A stretch of DNA of 64,000 bases, from contig NZ_CP108106.1 in assembly GCF_041435195.1 (NCBI RefSeq), positions 4,188,501 through 4,252,500 on the forward strand. The letters run 5' to 3'. The stretch is from Streptomyces sp. NBC_00224. GTDB lineage: Bacteria > Actinomycetota > Actinomycetes > Streptomycetales > Streptomycetaceae. A program made the translations under genes and the position numbers. The notes beneath the pieces are model-generated. The model was not told the origin of the DNA, did no database searches, and worked only from the letters and a program-made list of their open reading frames with translations. This document shows positions 41,521 through 51,082 of this stretch, in pieces (the first letter of the stretch is position 1; every line of letters begins with the position of its first letter).

Positions 41521-43059
41521 TCACGGGGTGAGCGCGGGCTCCTTGGTGACGTCGTCGGACGGGGCCTCGTCAGCACCGCCCTCCAGGTGCTGCTTCGGCT
41601 TGGCCGGGAGCAGGAACATCCCGACGAAGATCACGATGCAGACCGCCGTCACGACCCACAGCGAGCGCTGGAAGGCGTCCGAGAAGGCCGGGCCGATCTC
41701 GGCGAGCTGGAGGTGGTCGTCGATCGCGCCGAAGAAGACCACCGAGACCAGGCCGAGGCCCAGCGCCTGGCCCATCTGCTGCACCGTGTTGATCAGGCCG
41801 GACGCCGAACCCGCGTGCTCCTGCGGGACCTCGGAGAGGACCGCGTCGGTGAGCGGCGCGACGATCAGGCCCATGCCGACGCCGAGCACCACCAGCGGCA
41901 GTGCCATCTGCCAGGCGGCGATGTCCATCCCGAAGTGGTGCACCTCCCAGATGTAGACCAGGAAGCCGACGGCGGTGATCAGGGCGCCCGCCTGGAGCAC
42001 CTTGCGGCCGAACTTCGGGACCAGCGACTGGACGGACATGCCCGCCGCGGCCGACATGGCGATGGAGAACGGGATACCGGTCAGACCGGCGCGCAGCGCG
42101 CTCCAGCCCAGGCCGATCTGCATGTACAGCGTCCAGACCAGGAAGAAGATGCCCATCGCGATGCCGAACGTCAGCTGCACCGCGATACCCGCCGCGAAGC
42201 TCTTCACACGGAACAGCGACAGCTCCACCAGCGGCGAGCCGTCCTTGGCCGCCTTGTACCTCTCGTACACCACGAGCGCGCCGATGACGACGAGGCTGCC
42301 GGCCATCGACAGGTAGCCCCACAGCGGCCAGCCCAGCTCACGGCCGCGGGTCAGCGGGTAGAGCAGCATCAGCAGGCCGAGGGTGACCAGGGCGACGCCC
42401 ACGAGGTCGAGCTTGAGCGCCTTGGGCGCCTTGGACTCGGAGATGAACCTGGCGCCCAGGATCAGGCCCGCGATGCCGACCGGCAGGTTGATGAGGAAGA
42501 TCGGCCGCCACTCCAGACCGAACAGGTTCCACTCGGTCAGCAGGGCGCCGAAGATCGGGCCGGACACCGCGCCCAGACCGATGACCGCGCCGAACATGCC
42601 GAACACCTTGCCGCGCTCCTCCGCCGGGAAGGTCGCGTGGATGATCGAGAGCACCTGAGGCACCATCAGGGAGGCCATGCCGCCCTGCAGGATGCGGGAT
42701 GCGACCAGCATCTCCGGGTTGGCCGCGAAGCCGCAGAGCGCCGAGGCGATGGTGAAGCCGGTCATGCCTATGAGGAAGAGCCGCTTGCGGCCGTGGATGT
42801 CGCCGAGGCGGCCACCGGTGATCAGACCGGCGGCGAAGGCCAGGGCATAACCCGCGGTGATCCACTGGATCGAGGCGAAGGTCGCCCCGGTGTCCTTCTG
42901 GATCGAGGGAATCGCTACGTTGACGATGGTGACGTCGACCAGGTCCATGAAGGCCGCGGTCATCACGATGGCCAGGGCGAACCACCGTCGGCGGTCGTTC
43001 GCGGCGGCCGCTGTGCCGGGGCCCGCGGCTTCTGGGGGATTGGTCGTGGTGGAGGTCAT
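41521..43059 (-). CDS. MFS drug exporter, DHA2 (EmrB/QacA) family
   Basis: Fourteen-TM proton antiporter of 512 residues. MTAAFMDLVDVTIVNVAIPSI near residue 33 is the DHA2 motif with its membrane Asp, GGRLGDIHGRKRLFLIG near 82 is motif A, and AVIGLGAVSGPIFGALL near 160 is motif C of drug:H+ antiporters. The gene is divergent from a WYL regulator 62 bases away, with a GACCT-N5-AGGTC dyad between them. Likely exports a toxic compound or antibiotic; substrate unknown. Confidence 0.92.
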   Translation of the reverse strand: MTSTTTNPPEAAGPGTAAAANDRRRWFALAIVMTAAFMDLVDVTIVNVAIPSIQKDTGATFASIQWITAGYALAFAAGLITGGRLGDIHGRKRLFLIGMTGFTIASALCGFAANPEMLVASRILQGGMASLMVPQVLSIIHATFPAEERGKVFGMFGAVIGLGAVSGPIFGALLTEWNLFGLEWRPIFLINLPVGIAGLILGARFISESKAPKALKLDLVGVALVTLGLLMLLYPLTRGRELGWPLWGYLSMAGSLVVIGALVVYERYKAAKDGSPLVELSLFRVKSFAAGIAVQLTFGIAMGIFFLVWTLYMQIGLGWSALRAGLTGIPFSIAMSAAAGMSVQSLVPKFGRKVLQAGALITAVGFLVYIWEVHHFGMDIAAWQMALPLVVLGVGMGLIVAPLTDAVLSEVPQEHAGSASGLINTVQQMGQALGLGLVSVVFFGAIDDHLQLAEIGPAFSDAFQRSLWVVTAVCIVIFVGMFLLPAKPKQHLEGGADEAPSDDVTKEPALTP

Positions 43060-43071
43060 GGAAAGAAGTTA

Positions 43072-43086
43072 GACCTTATGTAGGTC
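43072..43086. promoter_or_regulatory. Operator candidate between MFS and WYL regulator
   Basis: GACCT-TATGT-AGGTC, a 5-5-5 inverted repeat in the 62-base divergent intergenic region. It is 13 bases from the MFS start and 36 from the regulator start, so one bound protein could affect both. Confidence 0.45.
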
Positions 43087-43121
43087 AGACTGCGTCCTAA
43101 TTTTCCCGCATCCTGGATCTC

Positions 43122-44102
43122 ATGACGGACACCCCGGCTCGGCTGCTCCAGCTCCTGTCCCTGCTCCAGACGCCCCGCGAATGGCCCGGCGGCGAGCTCG
43201 CCGAGCGGCTCAGCGTCTCGCGGCGCACGGTTCGCCGCGACGTCGACCGGCTGCGCGAGCTCGGCTACCCGGTCCAGGCGACGCTGGGCGCGGACGGCGG
43301 GTACCGGCTGGTGGCCGGGAAGGCGATGCCGCCGCTGGTCCTCGACGACGAGGAGGCGGTGGCCATCGCGGTCGGGCTGCGGGCGGGCGCGGGGCACGCG
43401 GTCGACGGAGTGGAGGAGGCGTCGGTACGGGCGCTGGCCAAGCTGGAGCAGGTGCTGCCGTCCCGGCTGCGGCACCGGGTCTCCAGCCTCCAGGCCGCGA
43501 CGATGCCGCTGGTGGGGCCGTGGCGGGGGGACGGGGCGACCGTCGACCCGCACACGCTGACCGTGATGGCGTCGGCCGTCACCGGCACGGAACGGCTGCG
43601 GTTCGACTACCGCAAGGGCGACGGCAGCGAGTCGCGCCGCCAGGTCGAGCCGTACCGGCTGGTGTCGACGGGGCGGCGGTGGTACCTCGTCGCGTACGAC
43701 ATCGAGCGCGAGGACTGGCGTACGTTCCGGGTCGACCGGGTGGAGTCCCCGTTCGCGACGGGGTCGCGGTTCGCGCCCCGGGAGCTGCCCGCGCAGAACG
43801 CGGCGGAGTTCGTGAGCCGGTCGCTGTCCCGGATGCAGCCCGAGCTGGACCTGGACGTGACGTTCGAGGCGCCCGCCGACTTCGTGGCGGCGCGGCTCGC
43901 GCCCACGATGGGCACGCCGGTGGCGCTCGGGGAGGCGCGGTGCCGGGTGCGGGCGCGGGTCACGGAGTCGCTGGAGGGGGTGGCGATCCGGCTGGCGCTG
44001 CTGGACTGCGAGTTCGCGGTGGCGTCGCCGGTCGCCCTGACGGAGTACCTGGCGAAGCTGGGCGGCCGGCTCACCCGGGCGGCGGAGCCGCAGCCGGCCT
44101 AG
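43122..44102 (+). CDS. YafY/DeoR-like HTH regulator with WYL domain
   Basis: A 326-residue regulator. The N-terminal winged HTH (RLLQLLSLLQTPREWPGGELAERLSVSRRTVRRDV, about residues 6-40) is followed by a linker with GGYRLVAG. The WYL domain near 145-205 contains RFDYRKGDG, RRWYLVAYDIEREDWRTFRVDRV and the motif that gives the domain its name. A C-terminal WCX-like extension follows. WYL domains bind nucleic acid fragments or other ligands. Divergent from the MFS gene, which it probably controls. Confidence 0.9.
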   Translation: MTDTPARLLQLLSLLQTPREWPGGELAERLSVSRRTVRRDVDRLRELGYPVQATLGADGGYRLVAGKAMPPLVLDDEEAVAIAVGLRAGAGHAVDGVEEASVRALAKLEQVLPSRLRHRVSSLQAATMPLVGPWRGDGATVDPHTLTVMASAVTGTERLRFDYRKGDGSESRRQVEPYRLVSTGRRWYLVAYDIEREDWRTFRVDRVESPFATGSRFAPRELPAQNAAEFVSRSLSRMQPELDLDVTFEAPADFVAARLAPTMGTPVALGEARCRVRARVTESLEGVAIRLALLDCEFAVASPVALTEYLAKLGGRLTRAAEPQPA

Positions 44103-44119
44103 CGGGCACGGGCAAGGGG

Positions 44120-44157
44120 GAGCCCCCGGCACCAGGGGGGGAGGGTGCCGGGGGCTC
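44120..44157. terminator. Hairpin terminator
   Basis: A 14-base-pair stem (44120-44133 with 44144-44157) around a G-rich loop separates the convergent WYL and hrdD genes. Confidence 0.88.
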
Positions 44158-44181
44158 GTCCATGGGGGGCGGCAGCGGCGC

Positions 44182-45177
<996 letters not shown>

Positions 45178-45545
45178 GCGTGCTCCCTTGCTGTGTAGGT
45201 CGCGACACCCTCCCGGGTGCCCTGCATCCGATGGAAACAACGGCTGGAATCCGGACAGAATTCCCGTCCCGCCCATCGATTTTCCTGCTCATGCAGTACC
45301 CTGTGCCGCCACCAGGGGCGGACGGATGCCGCGGGAATGTACAGAGGTGCAGGTCAGGCCCCGTACCAGGACTCCGCGTCACCGGCCGCGACCGGCGTCC
45401 AGTGAGACCGGCGTCACACCCGAAACAGTTGCCTTCACCTCGGAAGAGCCCCATCCCCGTTTTCGCTCTCCCACCCTGAAGACGACCCGCACCGCCTTCT
45501 GGTTGCTCAGGATGTCCAAACTGCCCGAATTCTCGGGTACCCCTC
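45178..45545. other. Upstream region of hrdD and downstream of the dioxygenase gene
   Basis: 368 bases. Besides the SigR-type promoter at 45239-45264, I see no gene. Several short reading frames here lack codon bias and ribosome sites. Additional hrdD promoters are possible but none was recognised with confidence. Confidence 0.6.
45239..45264 (-). promoter_or_regulatory. SigR-type promoter of hrdD
   Basis: On the minus strand, GGAAT (45260-45264), 18 bases, then GTT (45239-45241): an exact match to the SigR consensus GGAAT-N18-GTT. It is followed by a leader of about 55 bases to the hrdD ATG. Published work in S. coelicolor places hrdD under SigR during thiol stress, which agrees. Confidence 0.85.
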
Positions 45546-46367
45546 TCAGCCGAACTGCACCGACCTCTTCGCCAGCCCCATCCAGAAGCCCTCGATGACG
45601 CTGCGGACCCCGCCCAGCTCGCCCTCCGACGCGCCCAGGGTCACGAACAGCGGGGCGAAGTGCTCGGTGCGCGGGTGTGCGAGGCGGCCCGCCGGGGACT
45701 TGTGCTCGAAGTCGAGGAGGGCGTCCACATCGGCGGCGGCCAGGGCGCGCGCCCCCCAGTCGTCGAACTCGGCCGACCAGCCGGGCACCCCACCCGCATG
45801 GCGCAGCGCCGCCAGGTTGTGGGTGAAGAAGCCACTGCCGACGATCAGGACGCCCTCGTCGCGCAGGGGCGCGAGCCTGCGCCCGATGTCCATCAGCTTC
45901 CGGGGGTCGAGCGTGGGCATGGAGATCTGCAGGACGGGGACGTCGGCGTCCGGGTACATCTCCACCAGCGGGACGTACACGCCGTGGTCGAGGCCGCGGT
46001 CGGGGATGTCCTGGACCGGCGTCCCTGCGCCGCGCAGCAACTTCCGTACACTGTCGGCGAGTTCGGGGGCGCCGGGAGCGGCGTACCGCACCTGGTAGTA
46101 GCGCTCGGGGAAGCCCCAGAAGTCGTACACCAGCGGGACCGTCTCGACGGCGCCGAGGGCGAGCGGGGCCTCCTCCCAGTGGGCGGAGACCATCAGGATC
46201 GCCCTGGGGCGGGGCAGGCCGGCCGACCAGGCGGCCAGCTGGCCCGGCCAGACGGGGTCGTCGGCGAGCGGCGGGGCGCCGTGCGAGAGGTAGAGGGCGG
46301 GCATCCGCCCCGCACCGGAACCGGAGGCGCCGACGGCGTCGGCGGCAACCGCGGAGGTGGCGGTCAT
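45546..46367 (-). CDS. DODA-type (LigB family) extradiol dioxygenase
   Basis: Class III ring-opening dioxygenase, 273 residues. The metal ligands typical of YgiD/DODA are visible: His in LSHGAPPL near residue 28, His in VSAHWEE near 63, the acid/base His in DHGVYVPL near 130, and His in GFFTHNLAALR near 180. These enzymes open catechols such as DOPA with O2 and a divalent metal. The gene is divergent from a marR gene 105 bases away. Confidence 0.88.
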   Translation of the reverse strand: MTATSAVAADAVGASGSGAGRMPALYLSHGAPPLADDPVWPGQLAAWSAGLPRPRAILMVSAHWEEAPLALGAVETVPLVYDFWGFPERYYQVRYAAPGAPELADSVRKLLRGAGTPVQDIPDRGLDHGVYVPLVEMYPDADVPVLQISMPTLDPRKLMDIGRRLAPLRDEGVLIVGSGFFTHNLAALRHAGGVPGWSAEFDDWGARALAAADVDALLDFEHKSPAGRLAHPRTEHFAPLFVTLGASEGELGGVRSVIEGFWMGLAKRSVQFG

Positions 46368-46404
46368 GGCGGACTCCCTGTCTACTGGACCCAGTATCTA
46401 CTTG

Positions 46405-46459
46405 AACTCTAAAGTTTTCCCTTATGCCGAGATTAACCGGATCTTGTTCAACTTTCAAG
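46405..46459. promoter_or_regulatory. MarR operator candidates
   Basis: AACT-CTAA-AGTT at 46405-46416 and CTTG-N9-CAAG at 46443-46459 are two dyads in the divergent region. Both contain CTTGAACT/AACTTTCAAG-like sequence, and related TTGAACT-type dyads are bound by aromatic-responsive MarR proteins. The second lies 14 bases from marR. Confidence 0.45.
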
Positions 46460-46472
46460 GAGTGGCCGTACA

Positions 46473-46985
46473 GTGGATTCCATGACCACCACCCCCGCCG
46501 AGGAGCCGCGCTGGCTCAGCGACGACGAGCAGGCCACCTGGCGTGCCTACCTCCATGCCACCACGCTCCTGGAAGACCACCTGGACCGCCAGCTCCAGCG
46601 TGACGCCGGGATGCCGCACATCTACTACGGCCTGCTCATCCAGCTCTCCGAGGCGCCCCGGCGGCGGCTGCGGATGACCGACCTGGCCATCGGCGCCAAG
46701 ATCACCCGGTCCCGGCTCTCGCATGCGATCGCCCGTCTGGAGAAGAACGGCTGGGTGCGGCGCGAGGACTGCCCCTCCGACAAGCGCGGCCAGTTCGCGG
46801 CGCTCACCGACGAGGGCTTCGCCGTCCTGGAGCGCACCGCGCCCGGCCATGTGGCCGCCGTGCGCCAGGCGATGTTCGACCGGCTCGGCCCCGAACAAAC
46901 CGAGCAGCTCGGGAAGATCATGCGGGTGATCGCCGAGGGCCTGCAGCCCAAGGACGCGAACGCGGACCTGCCCTGGCTCCGCTGA
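46473..46985 (+). CDS. MarR family transcriptional regulator
   Basis: A 170-residue winged-helix regulator. The DNA-binding domain is near residues 60-115: RLRMTDLAIGAKITRSRLSHAIARLEKNGWVRREDCPSDKRGQFAALTDEG, with the wing Asp and Arg (DKRGQ). GTG 46473 is used; ATG 46482 is also possible. Divergent from the LigB dioxygenase gene, so it probably represses it and responds to a phenolic ligand. Confidence 0.9.
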   Translation: MDSMTTTPAEEPRWLSDDEQATWRAYLHATTLLEDHLDRQLQRDAGMPHIYYGLLIQLSEAPRRRLRMTDLAIGAKITRSRLSHAIARLEKNGWVRREDCPSDKRGQFAALTDEGFAVLERTAPGHVAAVRQAMFDRLGPEQTEQLGKIMRVIAEGLQPKDANADLPWLR

Positions 46986-47054
46986 GCCGGACAGATCCGC
47001 GTTCGTTGTGTTTCCCGCTTTCCGCTTACGCGTCCCCCACGTAGGCGGCGGGCG

Positions 47055-48587
47055 TCAGTGGGCGACCACCGGGACCCGGATCTCGTCCTCGACACCCTCG
47101 GCGTCGCCGGAGCCGGTCGGGGAACCGGCGTCCGGGCGGCCGGTGTTGATGAGGGTGACCGCGATCGCCGAGGCGAGCACCAGGATGCCGACCGCCCACC
47201 AGATGGCGCTGGTGAAGCCGTGCACCATCGCCTGGAGCTTCAGCAGCTCCACGCTCTTGGCCCCGGCGGCGTGCGAGGTGACGTACGCCGTGGTGGCCGA
47301 GGCGGCGATGGTGTTCAGCAGAGCCGTGCCGATGGCGCCGCCCACCTGCTGCGAGGTGTTGACCATGGCGGAGGCGACACCCGCGTCACGCGGCTCGACG
47401 CCGATCGTGGCCAGCGACATGGCCGGCATGAAGGCGGTGCCCATGCCGAGGCCCAGCAGGATCTGCGCCGGCAGGATCAGCCCGGCGTACGAGGTGTCGA
47501 TCTGGAGCTGGGTCAGGATCAGCATGCCGATGCCGGCGGTCAGGAAGCCGGGGCCCATCAGCAGGCGCGGCGGGACCCGGGTCATCAGCCGGGCGCCGAT
47601 CTGGGTGGAACCGGTGATCATGCCCGCGATCATCGGCAGGAAGGCGAAGCCGGTCTTGACCGGCGAGTAGCCCTTCACGACCTGCAGGTAGTACGTCAGG
47701 AAGAGGAAGAGGCCGAACATCGCGATGATCGCGAGGCCGAGGGAGAGATAGACCCCGCCCCGGTTGCGGTTGGTGATCACGCGCAGCGGCAGCAGCGGGT
47801 GCTTGACCTTGGCCTCCAGGACCACGAAGGCGAGCAGCAGCACGACCGAGGCGACGAACATCGACACGGTCAGCGTGTCCGACCAGCCGGCCGACTCGGC
47901 GCGGGTGAAGCCGTACACCAGGGCGACCAGGCCGAGGGTGGAGAGGATGACGCCCGGGACGTCCAGCGGCGAGCGGTTGCGGGTGCCGGAGGGCTCACGG
48001 ATGACGAAGTAGGCACCGGCGGCCGCGACGATCGCGAACGGGATGTTGACGAAGAAGGTCCAGCGCCAGTTCAGGTACTCGGTGAGGAAGCCGCCGAGGA
48101 TCAGGCCGACGGCGCCGCCGCCGCCCGCGATCGCGCCGTAGATGCCGAACGCCTTGGCGCGCTCCTTGGCGTCGGTGAACATCACCGCGAGCAGGGAGAG
48201 CGCGGCGGGCGCGAGCAGCGCGCCGAACGCGCCCTGGAGCGCGCGGGAGCCGAGCAGCATGGTCTGGTCGGTGGCCGCGCCGCCGAGCGCGGAGGCCGCG
48301 GCGAAGCCGAGCAGACCGACGACGAAGGTGCGCTTGCGTCCCCAGAGGTCGGCTATGCGGCCGCCGAAGAGCAGCAGACCGCCGAAGGCGAGGGCGTAGG
48401 CCGTGATGACCCACTGCTTGTTGCCGTCGGAGATGCCCAGGTCGGTCTGGGCGGAGGGCAGGGCGATGTTCACGATCGTCGCGTCGAGCACGACCATGAG
48501 CTGGGCGAGCGCGATGAAGGCGAGGGCCTTCCACCGACTGGGGTCAGGAGCGAGGTCCTTGGCCGGGACCTGGGCTGTTTTAGACAT
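47055..48587 (-). CDS. MFS drug exporter, DHA2 (EmrB/QacA) family
   Basis: Fourteen-TM exporter of 510 residues from ATG 48587. LMVVLDATIVNIALPSAQTDLG near residue 31 carries the DHA2 membrane Asp, GGRIADLWGRKRTFVVG near 78 is motif A, and AIAGGGGAVGLILGGFL near 150 is motif C. AAGGTGG eight bases upstream supports this ATG; GTG 48599 is in frame. It lies 91 bases downstream of a tetR gene on the same strand, so TetR probably represses both. It is the second DHA2 exporter in 7 kb. Confidence 0.92.
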   Translation of the reverse strand: MSKTAQVPAKDLAPDPSRWKALAFIALAQLMVVLDATIVNIALPSAQTDLGISDGNKQWVITAYALAFGGLLLFGGRIADLWGRKRTFVVGLLGFAAASALGGAATDQTMLLGSRALQGAFGALLAPAALSLLAVMFTDAKERAKAFGIYGAIAGGGGAVGLILGGFLTEYLNWRWTFFVNIPFAIVAAAGAYFVIREPSGTRNRSPLDVPGVILSTLGLVALVYGFTRAESAGWSDTLTVSMFVASVVLLLAFVVLEAKVKHPLLPLRVITNRNRGGVYLSLGLAIIAMFGLFLFLTYYLQVVKGYSPVKTGFAFLPMIAGMITGSTQIGARLMTRVPPRLLMGPGFLTAGIGMLILTQLQIDTSYAGLILPAQILLGLGMGTAFMPAMSLATIGVEPRDAGVASAMVNTSQQVGGAIGTALLNTIAASATTAYVTSHAAGAKSVELLKLQAMVHGFTSAIWWAVGILVLASAIAVTLINTGRPDAGSPTGSGDAEGVEDEIRVPVVAH

Positions 48588-48678
48588 GGGTGTAGCCACC
48601 TTGGGACGCGATGTGCTGAAAGCGGAGTGCTGAAGTACTGGTGCGGAAAGCGGAGTTGCCGCCCGGCCGCGGGTTCGG

Positions 48679-49335
48679 TTACGGCTGGCTGAGGTCCTGC
48701 AGGGTCGCCGCCGTCCCCGGCAGCCCGGACCGCGCCGGGGCCATGAGCCCGTCGAGGAAGAGCTGGAGATGGCGGTGGACGAACCGGTCCATGTTCGGGC
48801 ACGCGGTGCCCGGCAGCGGCCGGGTGAGCTGGGTGAGGGCGACCATCAGATCGCCCACGTCGACGTCGTCACGCAACTGGCCGCTGCGCCGGGCCCGCGC
48901 CATGAGGTCCCGGACGGCCTCGTCCAGTCGCTCGCGGGAGGCGTTGAGCTCCGGCAGGTCCTTGTCGAAGCCCTCGGAGAGCATCGGGCACAGGGCTCCG
49001 ATGCGCTCGTCGGCCGCCTCGAACACGAACCGCCGCAGCGCGGCGAAGGCGTCGGGCTCCTCGGCGGTCGCGGTCTCCGCGGCCGCCGAGACCCGCTCCA
49101 TGACGGCGAGCACCACGCTGGTGATCAGCTCGGCGCGGTCCTTGAAGTGCCGGTAGAGCGTGGCGTTGCCGATGCCCGCGCGCCGCGCGATCTCGTCGAG
49201 CGGCACCATGGCGCCCTCCTCGACGAACATCTCGCGCGCGGCCGCGATGATCCGCTCCCGGTTGCGCAGGGCGTCGGCCCGCGGCCGCGGGGCGCGACGG
49301 GGCTCCGCTGCGGTGGTCGGGGTGGCGGTGGACAC
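48679..49335 (-). CDS. TetR family regulator of the MFS exporter
   Basis: A 218-residue regulator. The HTH is near residues 40-62 (MVPLDEIARRAGIGNATLYRHFKDRAELI), after an Arg-rich N-terminal arm. The C-terminal domain contains CPMLSEGFDKDLPELNASRERLDEAVRDLM and LTRPLPG, as in actinobacterial TetR regulators of exporters. GTG 49335 with AAGGAG eight bases before. Operator candidates lie directly upstream. Confidence 0.9.
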   Translation of the reverse strand: MSTATPTTAAEPRRAPRPRADALRNRERIIAAAREMFVEEGAMVPLDEIARRAGIGNATLYRHFKDRAELITSVVLAVMERVSAAAETATAEEPDAFAALRRFVFEAADERIGALCPMLSEGFDKDLPELNASRERLDEAVRDLMARARRSGQLRDDVDVGDLMVALTQLTRPLPGTACPNMDRFVHRHLQLFLDGLMAPARSGLPGTAATLQDLSQP

Positions 49336-49348
49336 GGCGTGCTCCTTC

Positions 49349-49437
49349 TCGTACGTACGAAGTCGTCGTCCGAACCGGAAGCGGGGAACCTCTCCCCGTT
49401 TCGGCGGGACACAGGTGCAAACGGGGAAAGGCTCCCC
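49349..49437. promoter_or_regulatory. Operator array upstream of tetR
   Basis: Three dyads: the perfect 12-base palindrome TCGTACGTACGA (49349-49360), and two copies of GGGGA-N5-TCCCC at 49383-49397 and 49423-49437, exactly 40 bases apart. The two GGGGA copies share flanking AAACG when read in opposite orientations. The four-turn spacing suggests two dimers on one face of the helix. Confidence 0.65.
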
Positions 49438-49607
49438 GGTTATTTCCGGCCGGGCCACCTGTTTGATGTGACCTGAGTCACACATTCCTCTTGCGAAACC
49501 ACACGCGCGGCCCACCCAGCGCGCGCCTGCGACACGCCCGACACAGGGTGATCGCACGAGCGCAGTCAGGAGCCACCTGCTGCCGGTGGCCGAAGGCGAG
49601 CGTGCGC

Positions 49608-50918
49608 ATGGAGGAGTCCGGCAGACCGCGCCGTCGGATATCCGGCGGGCCGCGCGACCCGCGCCGCCGCCGCACCCTCGCGGGCGCGGCCCTCGCCGCC
49701 GTCGTGCTCGCCTCGATGACCTCGGGCAGCACCACCCTGGCACCTCCCTTCCGGGCGTCGGCCGGGCCGGTGGCCACCGGCGGCGAGACGGCGCTCGGCC
49801 CGTGCCGGATCACCGCCACGCTCGGCGTGCAGATGTCGGAGGGCCTGCCCACCCCGCCCGGCTACGCCCACTCCACGGGCACGGTCCGCGCCCTCACCCT
49901 GATGATCGACTTCCCGGACGCGCAGGGCACGGAGTCCGCGCTGAGCCGGTACGCGGAGTTCTTCCCGCAGACCACCCAGTGGTTCCGCACCGCTTCTTAC
50001 GGGCGGCTCGACTACCGGCCCGAGATCCCCGTCCCGCAGTGGCTGCGGATGCCGCAGGCGTTCTCGGCGTACGGCATCGAGCGCGGCTCGCCGTACGAGC
50101 CGGGCTACCGGCGCCTCGTCAAGGACATCGTGACGGCGGCCGACTCACGGGTGAACTTCGCGTCGTACGACCTGGTCAACATCCTGATGTCGCCGAACGC
50201 GGGGCCGTCCGCGCTGGACACGGTGCTGTCGGTGACGTTCTCCGGGAACGAGGACGCGCCGCTCGCGGACGGCGTCCCGCTCTCCAACACGTCCTTCGTC
50301 TACAGCCGCCAGGACGACGGCTCCGGCTCGTACCGCGAGACGGGCTACCGGGTGCTGCCGCACGAGAACGGCCACGTCTTCGGCCTGCCCGACCTCTACA
50401 CGCCCGAGGGCGGGGGCGCGGTCGGCCACTGGGACATCATGTCCGAGGACTGGGGCGCCAACAACGACATGCTCGGCTGGCACAAGTGGAAGCTGGGCTG
50501 GCTCGACAACACACAGGTGGGGTGCGCGGCGGCGGGGGCGCGCGTGAGCGAGTACGTCCTGAGCCCGCTGTCGGCGCCCGGCACCGGCCGCAAGCTGGTC
50601 TTCGTGCCGCTGTCGGACGAATCGGGTTACGCGCTCGAAGTGCGGACCCGTACGGGGAACGACGAGGCGGTGTGCAAGCCGGGGGTGCTTGTGTACCGGG
50701 TCAGCACGGACGTGGATACGGGGCGTGGTCCGGTCACCGTCGCGGACAGCGCCAAGGACAGTGGGGGGTGTACGCGGCGGCCCAACGTGCATGCGGAGCT
50801 GTCCGACGCGCCGTTCGGCCCCGGGGAGACGTTCACGGACCGCGAGCGGGGGGTCCGTGTCTCCGTCCTGGGCGCGGACGAGCTGGGCAATTACCGAGTG
50901 CGGGTGGCTCGGGGCTAG
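49608..50918 (+). CDS. Secreted M6 family metalloprotease domain protein
   Basis: Zinc protease of 436 residues from ATG 49608. The Arg-rich start and TLAGAALAAVVLASMTSG (about residues 20-36) form a signal or anchor. The M6 N-terminal motif is LTLMIDFPDAQGTE near 93, and the metal site is H252-E-N-G-H256-VFGLPD, followed by GGGAVGHWDIMSEDWG with the Met-turn. Relatives include immune inhibitor A. Several upstream in-frame starts exist (49491, 49602). Followed by a long palindrome. Confidence 0.88.
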   Translation: MEESGRPRRRISGGPRDPRRRRTLAGAALAAVVLASMTSGSTTLAPPFRASAGPVATGGETALGPCRITATLGVQMSEGLPTPPGYAHSTGTVRALTLMIDFPDAQGTESALSRYAEFFPQTTQWFRTASYGRLDYRPEIPVPQWLRMPQAFSAYGIERGSPYEPGYRRLVKDIVTAADSRVNFASYDLVNILMSPNAGPSALDTVLSVTFSGNEDAPLADGVPLSNTSFVYSRQDDGSGSYRETGYRVLPHENGHVFGLPDLYTPEGGGAVGHWDIMSEDWGANNDMLGWHKWKLGWLDNTQVGCAAAGARVSEYVLSPLSAPGTGRKLVFVPLSDESGYALEVRTRTGNDEAVCKPGVLVYRVSTDVDTGRGPVTVADSAKDSGGCTRRPNVHAELSDAPFGPGETFTDRERGVRVSVLGADELGNYRVRVARG

Positions 50919-50928
50919 GCGTTGGGTC

Positions 50929-51040
50929 GTCGTTCGGCTGCGGACCGGTGGGGGCTGATCGCGCAGTTCCCCGCGCCCCTAGGGGGTTGGGGGCGCGGGG
51001 AACTGCGCGAGCAACCACGCACGGTCCGCAGCCGAACGAC
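50929..51040. repeat. Long imperfect palindrome, copy 2 of the hairpin family
   Basis: The outer arms, GTCGTTCGGCTGCGGACCG at 50929 and its complement ending at 51040, flank the core CGCAGTTCCCCGCGCCCCT and its complement (50992-51010). The core is identical to copy 1 at 9574-9693, but the outer arms differ in sequence while still pairing. Between the M6 protease gene and the convergent ligase gene. Confidence 0.82.
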
Positions 51041-51082
51041 AGCCGCCCGCAGGGCTTTCGGGAAGGGGCGGGGTGGGGGATC

